A stretch of DNA of 64,000 nt from NCBI RefSeq assembly GCF_001046895.1, contig NZ_CAQI01000048.1:62001-126000 (forward strand), in the 5' to 3' direction. This DNA comes from Pseudarthrobacter siccitolerans. Lineage in GTDB: Bacteria > Actinomycetota > Actinomycetes > Actinomycetales > Micrococcaceae. Numbering within the stretch: position 1 is the stretch's first letter; the number at the start of each line of letters is the position of its first letter. A program made the translations under genes and the position numbers. Under the pieces are notes generated by a model. It did not search any database. It was not told the DNA's origin and worked only from the letters and a program-made list of their open reading frames with translations. This document shows positions 26,811 through 35,686 of the stretch, piece after piece.

Positions 26811-27029
26811 AAGTGTGGGTTCCCTCCATGAAGAGCGTGGGTGATGCGGTTGGTGCTGCGCGGCGCCGGTCGACGCGTTGTGGCGCAGCACACCAAAACC
26901 TGTGAAGCCTCTCACAAAGCACGGCGCCCGTCCATTTGGGCATCCGTACGGCACTGCGGCGCCGCCGGACGTTGCCTTCCGTCCGTCCTGGCAATACCGT
27001 GAGGGGACCCGGCCGAGGCAGGTGCAGGC

Positions 27030-28619
27030 ATGCGAAGGATTCCGTGGTCCCCGCCGTGTTTCCTGTTGTGCCTCCTGGCTGTTGCCTTGCCCTGCGGACT
27101 GAGCGTGCCGGCGCCTGCCGCCGTTGTTTCTAAGGCCGCGCCCGCCGTCGTTCCGGACCAGCACACCTACCAGGCGGTGGACGCTTTCCTGCAGGACCAG
27201 CTCGAAAGCATCGGGCTCCCGGGCGCCGCCGTCGTCGTTGTTCAGGACGGGGTCCCGGTGCATTCCGCCGCCTACGGCAGCGCCGACAACTCGGGCCGTC
27301 CGATGACCGCCGACACCCCGGTACTGCTGGCATCCACCAGCAAGTCCCTAACAGCCATCGCGGTGATGCAGCAGGTGGAGGCCGGCCGGCTTCGCCTGGA
27401 CGAACCCGTCCGGACCTACCTGCCGTGGTTCACGCTCCGGGACAGCCTCGCATCCGCCATCACCGTCCGCCACCTGCTGCACCAGGCCAGCGGCATGGCG
27501 TCCAAGGACACCGCCTTCGAAGGCTCCTTCGCGCAGGACCCGGAGGCCCTCGAAGAAGGCGTCCGGGACCTTGCCGAGTCCCCGCTGGCGGGAGTCCCGG
27601 GTGCCGCCTTCGGCTACGCCAACGCCAACTTCAACGTCCTGGGCCTCCTGGTGCAGACGGTCTCCGGGCAGCCGTTCGCGGACTACATGCGGCAGCACGT
27701 TTTTGACCCCTTGGAAATGGGCCACAGCCATGCGACCCGCGCTGCTGCCCGTGCGGATGGTGCCGCCGCCGGCCACTCCCTGTGGTTCGGAACTTTCTGG
27801 CAGCAGACGGAGGTGCCCGCGCCCACCGTCGGGATGCCGTCGAGCACCATGTACGCCTCCGTGAATGACCTGGGCCGGGAGCTCAGCATGCTGCTGGGCG
27901 AGGGGCAATTCCGGGACAGCCGCATCCTTCAGCCCGGCAGCGTCCGGGCCATGCTCGAGCCCGGGGTCCGGGTTGACGGGTCAAAGATGTACGCGATGGG
28001 GTGGTTCACCCGACCGCTCGTCGAATCCGTCCCGGCCGCTGAAGCCCACGACGGCGCGTCCTTGCCGCTGCTCGCCGAGCACCAGGGCGAGTGGGGCAAC
28101 AGCCACACCTATGTGGCGATGGTTCCGGACTCGGGCCTGGGCGTCGCCCTGGTCATCAATGCGAACGACACCTCGGCCCCATCCCGGCTCAAGGCCATCG
28201 ACACCAACATCCTGCGGATCCTGCACGGGCACTCCCCCGTCCCCGCGCTGGTCCAGGAGGACTGGCTGCAGCGCTACAGCTGGGCGGTGGCGCTGGGGCT
28301 GCTGGTGGCGGAGCTACTGAGCCTGTGGCTGGCACTTCGGGTGCTGCTGCGGAGCAGTGGAACGTACGACGGCGGCGGGCGTCTTCCGCGGTTGGCGTCC
28401 GGTTTGGCGGCGCTGGCCCTGGACGTTTTCGCCCTGTGGCTGTGCTTCATCTACGCACCCGCCCGGTTCGACACCAACCTGCTGGTGATCATCCGCCAGT
28501 TCCCGGACGTCGGCGTCTCGCTGGTGCCGGTCCTCGGGCTGGCCATCGGGTGGGCTGTTCCGCGGACCATGTGGCTGCTCATCCAGGGACTGCGCCTTGG
28601 CCCGCGCGGCGTACCCTGA
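27030..28619 (+). CDS. secreted/membrane serine beta-lactamase-like hydrolase
   Basis: A 529-residue protein of the beta-lactamase class C/serine hydrolase family. A signal peptide covers residues 1-31. The catalytic SxxK motif is STSK (Ser102, Lys105) and the second motif is YAN (Tyr196). The third KTG-like motif is replaced by a region around EWGNSHTYVAM. After the catalytic domain (to about 405) come four hydrophobic helices (about 415-525), so the enzyme is membrane-anchored with the domain outside. Such proteins are peptidases or esterases acting on cell-wall or D-amino acid substrates rather than true beta-lactamases. It ends four bases before the methyltransferase-like gene. Confidence 0.85.
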   Translation: MRRIPWSPPCFLLCLLAVALPCGLSVPAPAAVVSKAAPAVVPDQHTYQAVDAFLQDQLESIGLPGAAVVVVQDGVPVHSAAYGSADNSGRPMTADTPVLLASTSKSLTAIAVMQQVEAGRLRLDEPVRTYLPWFTLRDSLASAITVRHLLHQASGMASKDTAFEGSFAQDPEALEEGVRDLAESPLAGVPGAAFGYANANFNVLGLLVQTVSGQPFADYMRQHVFDPLEMGHSHATRAAARADGAAAGHSLWFGTFWQQTEVPAPTVGMPSSTMYASVNDLGRELSMLLGEGQFRDSRILQPGSVRAMLEPGVRVDGSKMYAMGWFTRPLVESVPAAEAHDGASLPLLAEHQGEWGNSHTYVAMVPDSGLGVALVINANDTSAPSRLKAIDTNILRILHGHSPVPALVQEDWLQRYSWAVALGLLVAELLSLWLALRVLLRSSGTYDGGGRLPRLASGLAALALDVFALWLCFIYAPARFDTNLLVIIRQFPDVGVSLVPVLGLAIGWAVPRTMWLLIQGLRLGPRGVP

Positions 28620-28623
28620 AAGC

Positions 28624-29136
28624 ATGGCGGCGGACATCAGTGCTGCGCACACACTGGCGGCGCGGCTGAAGGCTGTGTACGAAAATCTTCCGCTGCCGGC
28701 GCCCGTCGTTGCCGGGATGGCCCTCGATCTCCTCCTTGCCAGGCTCCGTCCCCTGCCGCTTCCCGGACCCCGTTCCGTCCATAGGCTGGCAGGGGCAGGA
28801 CTGGTGGTGGCAGGTATGGGCCTCAACGCCTGGGCCCTGGCGGAACGTCGACGGCGTTCAACCGGCCCCTTTGAGTTGGAGCGGCCCGAGGAACTGGTGG
28901 CCACCGGACCCTATGCCGTCACGCGCCACCCGATGTACGTGGGGTGGTGGCTCATTCAACTCGGCGCGGGAACCCTGGCCGGTTCGTCCTGGGTCCTCGT
29001 GCTGCTGCCGGCCGAGGTGCTGGTGGAGCACCGGTCTGTCCTCGACGAAGAGGCCACGCTCACCGAGCTGTTTCCACAGTCCTACCCGGACTATGCACAG
29101 AGGATTCCGCGCTACCTTGGGCTCCCCCGCACATAG
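28624..29136 (+). CDS. isoprenylcysteine carboxyl-methyltransferase-like membrane protein
   Basis: A 170-residue integral membrane protein with about four helices. The SAM-binding C-terminal motif is VATGPYAVTRHPMYVGWWLI followed by EHRSVLDEEATLTELF and YPDYAQRIPRYLG, the RHPxY...G and E...Y pattern of ICMT/PEMT-type methyltransferases. Bacterial members methylate unknown lipids or quinones. It starts four bases after the serine hydrolase, so they form one transcript. The substrate is unknown. Confidence 0.8.
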   Translation: MAADISAAHTLAARLKAVYENLPLPAPVVAGMALDLLLARLRPLPLPGPRSVHRLAGAGLVVAGMGLNAWALAERRRRSTGPFELERPEELVATGPYAVTRHPMYVGWWLIQLGAGTLAGSSWVLVLLPAEVLVEHRSVLDEEATLTELFPQSYPDYAQRIPRYLGLPRT

Positions 29137-29169
29137 GTTCCTTCGGCTGGGACTCAGGTGCCGCCGTCG
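29136..29169 (+). repeat. dispersed 34-base element sharing the GCCGCCGTCG core
   Basis: 27 of 34 positions match 31,770-31,803 without gaps, both beginning GGTTCCTTC and ending TGCCGCCGTCG. This copy lacks the second hairpin arm. It lies between the convergent methyltransferase and MHS transporter genes. Confidence 0.6.
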
Positions 29170-29181
29170 TACGACCCCGCG

Positions 29182-30690
29182 TTACATCACCTTCGGCTTC
29201 CCTGGCCGCCCCTTGTGCGACTCCCGCGCGACCTCAAAGCTGCTCTCGAACGGCAGGGAGTCCAGGTCCAGCAAGGGGTTGTTGTCCTGCGTCTCCACCA
29301 GTTTCCGGGCCGCTTCCTCCGAGTCCACGCTGGGCATGGAGCCGGGCAGGTGCCGGCCGGCCGATTCGGGCAGGAACCGGATGGCCACGGCGGCAATCAC
29401 GGCAACGGCCATGAGGTAGTAGGCGGGCATCATGTCATTGCCGGTCAACTCGATCAGGGACGCGATGATGAACGGGGCCGTCCCGCCGAAGATGGCCACC
29501 GCGAAGTTGTAGGCGATGCCCATGGCGGAATAGCGGTGCTCGGTGGGAAACAGCGCCGGCAGCGCCGAGGCGAGGTTCGGCACCGAGAACGCCACCGGGA
29601 AAGCCATGAGGGCCAGGCCCAGGAGCGTCGCAGGGACGGTGCCCACCGATATGGCCAGGAACGCCGGAACCGCGAACACCACGGTGCTGAACGCCCCGAT
29701 CCACAGCACACGGCGGCGGCCGATCCGGTCCGAGAGGAGCCCGGTAAAGGGAATGCACAACGCCATGGCCACCAGGACCGGGAGGGTCAGCAGCGTCCCC
29801 TGCACCTCGTTGTACCCCTTGTTGCTGGTCAGGTAGGTGGGCATGTAGGACGTCAGCGCGTAGGCCACCGTATTGGCGGCCGCTGCCAGGATCATGGCCA
29901 GCATAAGCGGCCGCCAGTGCGCCTTCACGATGCCCACCGGGCCCACTGGACGGATCTCCTCGGCGCCGGGACGCTTTGCCGCCACGGCTTCGGCTTCCAG
30001 CGTGGCCTTGAAGGCGGACGACTCCTCGATCTTCATCCGGAAGTAGACGGCGATGATACCCAGCGGACCGGCCACCAGGAACGGGATCCGCCAGCCCCAC
30101 TCCCCCATTGCTTCCTGGCCCAGGGTCAGCTGCAGGGCGGACACCACCGCCCCGCCCGCCGCGAAACCGAGGTAGCTGCCCATGTCCAGGAAGCTGACGT
30201 AGAAGCCGCGGCGCCGGTCCGGCGAGTGCTCGCACACAAAGGTGGTGGCTCCCGAGTACTCGCCGCCAGTGGAGAACCCCTGCACCAGCTTGGTAACCAC
30301 CAGCAGCACCGCCGCCCAAAGGCCCAGCACCTCGTACCCCGGCAGCAGGCCGACGGCGAACGTTGCCGCGGCCATCAGCATCAGCGTCATGGCCAGAACC
30401 CTTTGGCGGCCGATCTTGTCGCCCAGCCAGCCGAAGAAAATCCCGCCCAGCGGCCGGGCGATGAACGTGGCGGCGAACGTTCCCAGCAGGAACAGGTTCT
30501 GCACCGCCTTGTCCGCCTCGGGCAGGAACACCGGCCCCATGGTGGTGATGAGGTAGCCGAACACACCGACGTCGTACCACTCCATCGTGTTGCCCACGAT
30601 GGTCCCGCCCAGCGCCTTCCGCAGCGTCCGGTGGTTCACCACGTTGACGTCGGATACCTTCAACCGCCGCTGCCCGTTGCGTTCTGTCAT
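29182..30690 (-). CDS. MHS-family MFS transporter (ProP-like)
   Basis: A 502-residue major-facilitator protein with twelve helices. The metabolite:H+ symporter signature is clear: TIVGNTMEWYDVGVFGYLIT near the start, RPLGGIFFGWLGDKIGRQR in loop 2-3, then QGFSTGGEYSGATTF. The family includes ProP (proline/betaine) and carboxylate importers such as KgtP and ShiA. Substrate is not readable. The start ATG at 30,690 (MTERNGQRRLKV) is preferred over 51 upstream codons that look non-coding, although its ribosome site is weak. It is convergent with the methyltransferase gene and divergent from the 31,014 gene. Confidence 0.87.
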   Translation of the reverse strand: MTERNGQRRLKVSDVNVVNHRTLRKALGGTIVGNTMEWYDVGVFGYLITTMGPVFLPEADKAVQNLFLLGTFAATFIARPLGGIFFGWLGDKIGRQRVLAMTLMLMAAATFAVGLLPGYEVLGLWAAVLLVVTKLVQGFSTGGEYSGATTFVCEHSPDRRRGFYVSFLDMGSYLGFAAGGAVVSALQLTLGQEAMGEWGWRIPFLVAGPLGIIAVYFRMKIEESSAFKATLEAEAVAAKRPGAEEIRPVGPVGIVKAHWRPLMLAMILAAAANTVAYALTSYMPTYLTSNKGYNEVQGTLLTLPVLVAMALCIPFTGLLSDRIGRRRVLWIGAFSTVVFAVPAFLAISVGTVPATLLGLALMAFPVAFSVPNLASALPALFPTEHRYSAMGIAYNFAVAIFGGTAPFIIASLIELTGNDMMPAYYLMAVAVIAAVAIRFLPESAGRHLPGSMPSVDSEEAARKLVETQDNNPLLDLDSLPFESSFEVARESHKGRPGKPKVM

Positions 30691-31013
30691 GGCCCGCTCA
30701 CCGCCGCCTCGCTCATCACGCTGGGCATACGTCGTCGTTCTTCCGGCCCGCCTGGCCGGCAGGAGCCCAACACCTTCGATCATCCTGCCACCGGAGCGCA
30801 GTGGCAATGGAAAAGCAGTAGGTGTCCGTAGGTGGAAGGACATCCAAGAGAAGGCCCAGGCCGGATGCGTAAATCAATTTCCTCAAGGTACGCCGAGCTT
30901 TCGCCAAGGATCGGGCATCGCGCATCCAGCTGCCCGCAGACTATTAGGAAAGGAGCAAACAGCGCCGTTTCGCTGATGCACCACAGTTATGACCAGAGTT
31001 CTTTGGGGGAACC
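30691..31013. other. divergent intergenic region, no gene
   Basis: 323 bases between the divergent MHS transporter and the 31,014 membrane protein. No coding frame. TGTCC/GGACA arms around an 11-base spacer at about 30,822 may be a weak regulator site. A GGGGGA ribosome site precedes 31,014. Confidence 0.5.
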
Positions 31014-31733
31014 ATGAGCAATGAATACCAACTGGCCGACGGCTCGCCACGCTACGGGCACCGGACCGCGCCAACGACAGGCGAGCAGACAACGCCAGCC
31101 ACTATTGCACCCATCGAAGAGGCAGCAGGTGGCGCCGCAAAACTAAGCCTGGATGCTTTGGCAGCCGCCATGGATCGCCGCCTGCGGAGCGCCTGGGCTG
31201 ACAAACCGGACCCGGTTGTGGAGGCTCTGCGGGACAAAAATCCGGAGGAACTGGCCGCCGCGCGGGCCCTCGTGCGGATCCACCTCGGTTCGCAGCGGGA
31301 ATGGCGTATCAAAGCACAGACTGTCCGGGACAAAGCGTTGGCCGGAACGATGACCAGGCGCAGGGCTGCAGGCCGTGCCCAGGAGATCATGGCACTTCGG
31401 TTCGTTCTTATGGCTGCGTTGATTGCCCTGCCCACGTTCGTTGTGGTCACAAGCCCGGACGACATCCTGAAGCTCCTTATGGTTGGTGCAGTTTGCATCG
31501 CCGCCGCTTTCGCGTGCGGCTACTTCCTTGCCTCCCGTGCCCGGGTGCCGGTCATGCCGAACATCCGCGGTCCCTGGCTAAACGAGCTCCGCGAAGACGT
31601 CGTTAACGCGACCCTCGTGGCCATCCTGCAGAACAAGGGGACGCCGGTGGATCCTTCCACTGCAGCGGCTGCCCGCCGAGGCTGGGAAAGCATTCAGGCT
31701 GCGTCCAGAGCGGTCGACGCGCTGCATTCCTGA
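31014..31733 (+). CDS. uncharacterised membrane protein
   Basis: A 239-residue protein. The N-terminal 40 residues are Thr/Ala-rich and disordered. Residues about 45-120 are helical and charged. Two adjacent hydrophobic helices at about 125-145 and 150-170 (MALRFVLMAALIALPTFVVV and LLMVGAVCIAAAFACGYFLA) are followed by a 60-residue cytoplasmic tail. The GGGGGAACC ribosome site supports the ATG. No known domain was recognised. It is convergent with the cyclodeaminase-like gene across a hairpin. Confidence 0.65.
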   Translation: MSNEYQLADGSPRYGHRTAPTTGEQTTPATIAPIEEAAGGAAKLSLDALAAAMDRRLRSAWADKPDPVVEALRDKNPEELAAARALVRIHLGSQREWRIKAQTVRDKALAGTMTRRRAAGRAQEIMALRFVLMAALIALPTFVVVTSPDDILKLLMVGAVCIAAAFACGYFLASRARVPVMPNIRGPWLNELREDVVNATLVAILQNKGTPVDPSTAAAARRGWESIQAASRAVDALHS

Positions 31734-31792
31734 TCGCGTCGGGGCTTCTTCCTTGGCGAATCTCGTGTAGGTTCCTTCCGCTGATACCCGAC

Positions 31793-31826
31793 TGCCGCCG
31801 TCGCAAGCCAACGGACGACGGCGGCA
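31793..31826. terminator. hairpin of the GCCGCCGTCG family between convergent genes
   Basis: TGCCGCCGTCG and CGACGGCGGCA form an 11-base-pair stem with a 12-base loop. It overlaps the 34-base element 31,770-31,803 that resembles 29,136-29,169. Likely bidirectional termination between 31,014-31,733 and 31,828-32,814. Confidence 0.75.
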
Positions 31827-31827
31827 C

Positions 31828-32814
31828 TTACCCCGCCATGTCCACCCGCACCCCGAGCCCCTGCTCAACGGCGGCGTTGTACAGGAGCCGCCCGATCGCG
31901 ACGTCCTGCATGCCGATGCCAACGGAGTTGAACAGGGTGATGTCGCTTTCGTCCCTGCGGCCGGGGACCTGGCCGGCCACCACCTGCCCCAGCTCGCCGC
32001 GGATGTCGCCCACCGAAAGAGCGCCTTCGGAGACAGCCATCAGCAGGTCGCCGGATTTCTCGGTTACGGTCGCAACGCTGTCCACAAACAGGCTGGACCG
32101 GGCCATACCCTCGGAGTCGATCTCCCGGTGCGTGGGCCGCGGCCGGGCGCCCACCGCGTTCACGTGCAGCCCCGGCAGGAACCACTCCCCCCGCGCCAGC
32201 GGCTCCACCGACGGCGTCAGTGTGCACAGCACATCGGCGGCCTCCACCGCCTCCCGGACCCCGCCGGCAGCCACCACCTTCACCGGCAGATGGCTGATCT
32301 TTGCACGGAAGGCCTCCACCGTGGCCGCGCTGCGCGACCACACCATCACGGTGTCGATCGGCAGCACCGCAAGCATCGCTTCGACATGCGCCACCGCGAG
32401 CGCCCCTGCACCAATCAGCCCAAGCGTGGAGCTGTTGGGCCGGGCGAGGTGTTTGCTGGCCACCGCACTGGCGGCGGCGGTGCGCACGCGCGTGGGCACC
32501 CGGCCGTCCAGCAGGGCCAGGCACTCCCCCGTCTGCTGGTCCGAGAGCACAATGCTGGACCGCTGGGTGGGCAGCCCGGCGTCACGGTTCCCCGGGATGT
32601 CGGCCAGCAGCTTCACCCCGGCCAGCCCCTGCGCGTCGCCCAGGCCGGACATCAGGATGAAGCGGCCATCTGAAGACGGCAGGTGCAGGGACGTAGGTGC
32701 CGGCTGGCAGGCGTCTCCCGTGGCGATCGCGGCAAAGGCATCCTCGACGGCGGCGATGGTGGCCGGCATGTCGGCCAGGGTTTCAAGAACGGAAGCAGTG
32801 AGCACAAGCGTCAT
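31828..32814 (-). CDS. ornithine cyclodeaminase/mu-crystallin family protein
   Basis: A 328-residue NAD(P)-dependent enzyme. The substrate part holds LAGVKLLADIPGNRDAGLPT and CLALLDGRVPTRVRTAAASA, and the Rossmann domain has LGLIGAGALAVAHVEAM at about 131-147, followed by VNAVGARPRPTHREID. The family covers ornithine cyclodeaminase, alanine dehydrogenase, ketimine reductase and pyrroline-2-carboxylate reductase. It lies 65 bases after the GntR gene on the same strand and close to a peptide-type ABC operon and an amidohydrolase, which suggests a step in catabolism of an imported amine, imino acid or peptide-like compound. The precise reaction is open. Confidence 0.85.
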   Translation of the reverse strand: MTLVLTASVLETLADMPATIAAVEDAFAAIATGDACQPAPTSLHLPSSDGRFILMSGLGDAQGLAGVKLLADIPGNRDAGLPTQRSSIVLSDQQTGECLALLDGRVPTRVRTAAASAVASKHLARPNSSTLGLIGAGALAVAHVEAMLAVLPIDTVMVWSRSAATVEAFRAKISHLPVKVVAAGGVREAVEAADVLCTLTPSVEPLARGEWFLPGLHVNAVGARPRPTHREIDSEGMARSSLFVDSVATVTEKSGDLLMAVSEGALSVGDIRGELGQVVAGQVPGRRDESDITLFNSVGIGMQDVAIGRLLYNAAVEQGLGVRVDMAG

Positions 32815-32879
32815 GGATTACCTCGGGTCGGGTGGTTGGAAAAAGGGGCCGTTGGAAGAGACGGACCAAACAGCAGCAG

Positions 32880-33584
32880 CTAGGCAGGGCTGCGGGTTTT
32901 GCGTCCGCGCCGGGGCACGGGCTCGCTGGGCAGGCGTTCACTCAGGTGCGGCAGGGAGGCATGCCGCCCCCGCTCCACATGGGCGCTGGCCAGGGCCTCG
33001 GCCAGCGCGGGCCGGCCTTCCGCGATGGCATGGACCAGTTCGGCGTGCTCCTCCCACATCCCCGGGGTATCGCGTTCCGGCGTGAGGCGGAACAGCCAGC
33101 GGACCCGGCCGTTGAGCAAACTGGACAGCCGGCGGAGCAGATCGTGGTCGGCCAGCCGGACGATGTCCTCGTGCAGGTCGGAGTTCCGGCCGGACGCCTG
33201 CTCCCCCGGAATTCCGGTCCGCGCGTACTCGAGCGACGCCAGCAGGTCCTCCGGACTGGCACCACCGGCCACCCGCAGCGCCGCGCACTGGGCAGCGAAC
33301 GGCTCCAGCCGCAGGCGCAGGTCAAAGACCTCCACCGCGTCCCGCAGCGTGAAGGTGTGCACAAAGCTTCCGCGCCGGGCTTCCGAGTGGATAAAACCTT
33401 CGGCCTCGAGCAGCGGCAGCGCCTCCCGCAGGGGGATCCGGGAAACCTGCAGCTCCGCGGACAGCTCCCGCTCATTGAGCTTGCTGCCGCCCGGAAGGCG
33501 CCCGGAGATGATGCGTTCCCGCAGCGCCTCGGCCACCTGTTCGGACAGGCCGGTTCCCACCTCTGAAGCCTCCGGGTTTGCCAT
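32880..33584 (-). CDS. GntR-family (FCD) regulator of the ABC/amidohydrolase locus
   Basis: A 234-residue regulator. The winged helix (about residues 10-75) has RIISGRLPGGSKLNERELSA and VSRIPLREALPLLEAEGFI. The FCD effector domain follows, with LRLRLEPFAAQCA and HEDIVRLADHDLL. The ATG at 33,584 follows GAGGAGGAG, while 17 codons upstream in frame look non-coding. It is divergent from the dpp-like operon with two palindromes between, and upstream of the cyclodeaminase-like gene, so it probably represses both sides until an inducer is present. Confidence 0.88.
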   Translation of the reverse strand: MANPEASEVGTGLSEQVAEALRERIISGRLPGGSKLNERELSAELQVSRIPLREALPLLEAEGFIHSEARRGSFVHTFTLRDAVEVFDLRLRLEPFAAQCAALRVAGGASPEDLLASLEYARTGIPGEQASGRNSDLHEDIVRLADHDLLRRLSSLLNGRVRWLFRLTPERDTPGMWEEHAELVHAIAEGRPALAEALASAHVERGRHASLPHLSERLPSEPVPRRGRKTRSPA

Positions 33585-33619
33585 GGCTCCTCCTCGTCTT
33601 TCAGCATAAAAAATGCGTT

Positions 33620-33631
33620 TTGGTATGCCAA
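33620..33631. promoter_or_regulatory. operator-like palindrome TTGG-TATG-CCAA
   Basis: Short perfect inverted repeat 36 bases upstream of the GntR start, in an AT-rich divergent region. A second related site follows 38 bases further on (33,670-33,684). The shared TTGGTAT suggests a common regulator, presumably the adjacent GntR protein. Confidence 0.55.
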
Positions 33632-33669
33632 GCATGCACTTTTGGCTCTCTTAGCGCCAATATTGCTGC

Positions 33670-33684
33670 TTTTGGTATTCAAAA
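33670..33684. promoter_or_regulatory. operator-like palindrome TTTTG-gtatt-CAAAA
   Basis: Perfect five-base arms around five bases, in the same divergent region and sharing TTGGTAT with 33,620-33,631. Likely second GntR site, on the side of the ABC operon. Confidence 0.55.
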
Positions 33685-33812
33685 GTTTCCGGCATGTTTA
33701 ACCTCGATGACGTTCCGGTCAACTCGGCCGAAAGCCCAAAAACCGCCCTTACGCTGTCATCGGAACCCCTGCCCGGGGGGAAAGCAACAACAACTTCCTG
33801 AGAGGGGGCACA

Positions 33813-34730
33813 GTGCCCCAGTACCTGATCAAACGCATCGGCCAGGCCGTCTTCACCCTTTTCTGCGTGCTGACCTTCGCCTTCGTCCTGGGCCGGGCCA
33901 CCGGCAAGCCGGCCGGCCTGCTCCTGCCGGACAGTGCCACCCCGGCCGAGGTGGACGCCCTCAACGGCGCGCTCGGCTTCAACGAGCCCCTGCACGTGCA
34001 GTACCTGACTTTCCTGGCCAACGTGCTCCGCGGCGACTTCGGCATCTCCTACCGGCAGCGCGAATCCGCCCTGGCACTGATCGCCGAACGGCTCCCCGCC
34101 ACTTTCGAACTCGCCTTCTGGTCCTTCCTTCTCGGCCTCATCCTCGCGGTCCTGGCCGCCACCGCCATCCAGCTGACCGGCAGCCGCACCCTCCGCTCCC
34201 TCTTCATCTGGGGCGGCTCGCTCCGCCACTCGGTCCCGGACTTCTTCTTCGCCCTGCTCGCCGTGCTCCTGTTCTCCGTGGCGCTGGGCATGCTGCCCTC
34301 CCTCGGCCGGACCAGCCCGGCAAGCCTGGTGTTGCCCGTCCTCACCATCGCCACGGGGCAGTTCGTCCTCTACGTCCGGCTCATCGACGCCGCCCTCAGC
34401 GACCAGGCCAACCAGGACTACGTCCGCACCGCCTTTGCCAAAGGCCAGAGCCGCGCCAGCGTGCTGTTCTCGCACATGCTGCCCAACTCCGTGCTGCCGG
34501 TGCTCACCATGGCCGGCCTGAACCTGGGCTCCCTGCTCGGCGGGACCGTCGTCGTCGAAGCAGTCTTCGCCTGGCCCGGACTGGGCCAGGTGCTCACCGA
34601 GGCCGTCAGCCAGCGCGACTTCCCCATCGTCCAGGCAGGCCTGCTGGTGGTGGCCCTGATCTTCGTAACCGTGAACCTGGCGGTGGACCTCCTCGCCGCC
34701 AAGGTCGATCCGAGAGTGAGCCTGGCATGA
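33813..34730 (+). CDS. peptide/nickel-type ABC transporter permease (DppB-like)
   Basis: A 305-residue inner-membrane permease with six helices, opening MPQYLIKRIGQAVFTLFCVL, typical of DppB/OppB, and the periplasmic-loop element LNGALGFNEPLHVQYLTFL then GDFGISYRQRE. The coupling EAA-like loop is VRTAFAKGQSRASVLFSHML. The GTG start has GAGAGGGGG upstream. It is first in an operon B-C-D-F-A plus amidohydrolase; the next gene overlaps its stop (ATGA). Together these import a small peptide-like or amide compound. Substrate unknown. Confidence 0.9.
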   Translation: MPQYLIKRIGQAVFTLFCVLTFAFVLGRATGKPAGLLLPDSATPAEVDALNGALGFNEPLHVQYLTFLANVLRGDFGISYRQRESALALIAERLPATFELAFWSFLLGLILAVLAATAIQLTGSRTLRSLFIWGGSLRHSVPDFFFALLAVLLFSVALGMLPSLGRTSPASLVLPVLTIATGQFVLYVRLIDAALSDQANQDYVRTAFAKGQSRASVLFSHMLPNSVLPVLTMAGLNLGSLLGGTVVVEAVFAWPGLGQVLTEAVSQRDFPIVQAGLLVVALIFVTVNLAVDLLAAKVDPRVSLA

Positions 34731-35686
34731 CCCAGCAACTGCTGCCGACCGACCCCGCGTCGTCTCCCGCCCCTGCCGCCACCGGCGCACCGACTGCTGA
34801 AGGCCCGCAAGGCAAGGTACGACGCCGTCCTGCCGCCGGCCGCCGCAAGCGCGCCGCTGCTTCGCCCGCCTTTCTGGCCGGCTGCGTAATGCTGGGCCTG
34901 GTCCTCCTGCTCGCCGCCGGCGGGGCACTGCTGCCGGGCTACGATCCGTTCGGCCAGGACCTCTCGGCCGCCATGCGTAAACCCTTCACCGACCCGGACC
35001 ACCTGCTGGGAACCGACTCACTGGGCCGCGACATGCTCAGCCGCCTGTCCCTGGCCAGCTTCGTCACCCTCGGTATCGCGCTCGCCGTCGTGATCCTCAA
35101 CGCCGTGATCGGCACCGGGCTGGGCATGGCGGCCGGCTACTTCGGCGGCCGGCTCGACTCCGCCATCACCACCCTGGCCGACGTCAACCTGGCCATGCCC
35201 GTGGTGCTGCTCCTGATCGCCGTCGCCGCCGTCACCGGACCCAGCGCCACGGTGACCATCGCCACCCTGGGCCTGACCTACTGGGTGGGGTACGCACGGG
35301 TCAGCCGGAACCTGGCAAGGTCGCTGCGGAACCGCGACTTCGTCCTGGCCCCGCTCACCCAGGGCGGCGGGCATGGCTGGGTGATCCGGAAGCACATCCT
35401 GCCCAACGTCTTTTCCCAGACCCTGATCATCGCCGCCACGGACATCGCCACCATCATCCTGATCGAATCCTCGCTCGAATACCTGGGCCTGGGTGTCCAG
35501 CCGCCCGTTCCCAGCTGGGGCTCCATGATCTTCGAGGGCCAGAAGTACCTGGGCTCCAACCCATGGCTGGCGATTCTGCCGGGCATCGTGATGTTCCTGA
35601 CCGTGGCCGGCGCCCAGTTCACCAGCCAGCGCTTCACCGCCGAGGGCAGCACCGGCGCACTCCTGCGGAAAGGACGCACAGCATGA
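34727..35686 (+). CDS. peptide/nickel-type ABC transporter permease (DppC-like)
   Basis: A 319-residue permease with a 40-residue Pro/Ala/Arg-rich N-terminal tail, then five or six helices. It contains the DppC features HLLGTDSLGRDMLSRL and the coupling loop RNRDFVLAPLTQGGGHGWVI. The start overlaps the stop of the previous gene in ATGA, a sign of tight translational coupling. It pairs with the 33,813 permease to form the membrane channel. Confidence 0.9.
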   Translation: MTQQLLPTDPASSPAPAATGAPTAEGPQGKVRRRPAAGRRKRAAASPAFLAGCVMLGLVLLLAAGGALLPGYDPFGQDLSAAMRKPFTDPDHLLGTDSLGRDMLSRLSLASFVTLGIALAVVILNAVIGTGLGMAAGYFGGRLDSAITTLADVNLAMPVVLLLIAVAAVTGPSATVTIATLGLTYWVGYARVSRNLARSLRNRDFVLAPLTQGGGHGWVIRKHILPNVFSQTLIIAATDIATIILIESSLEYLGLGVQPPVPSWGSMIFEGQKYLGSNPWLAILPGIVMFLTVAGAQFTSQRFTAEGSTGALLRKGRTA

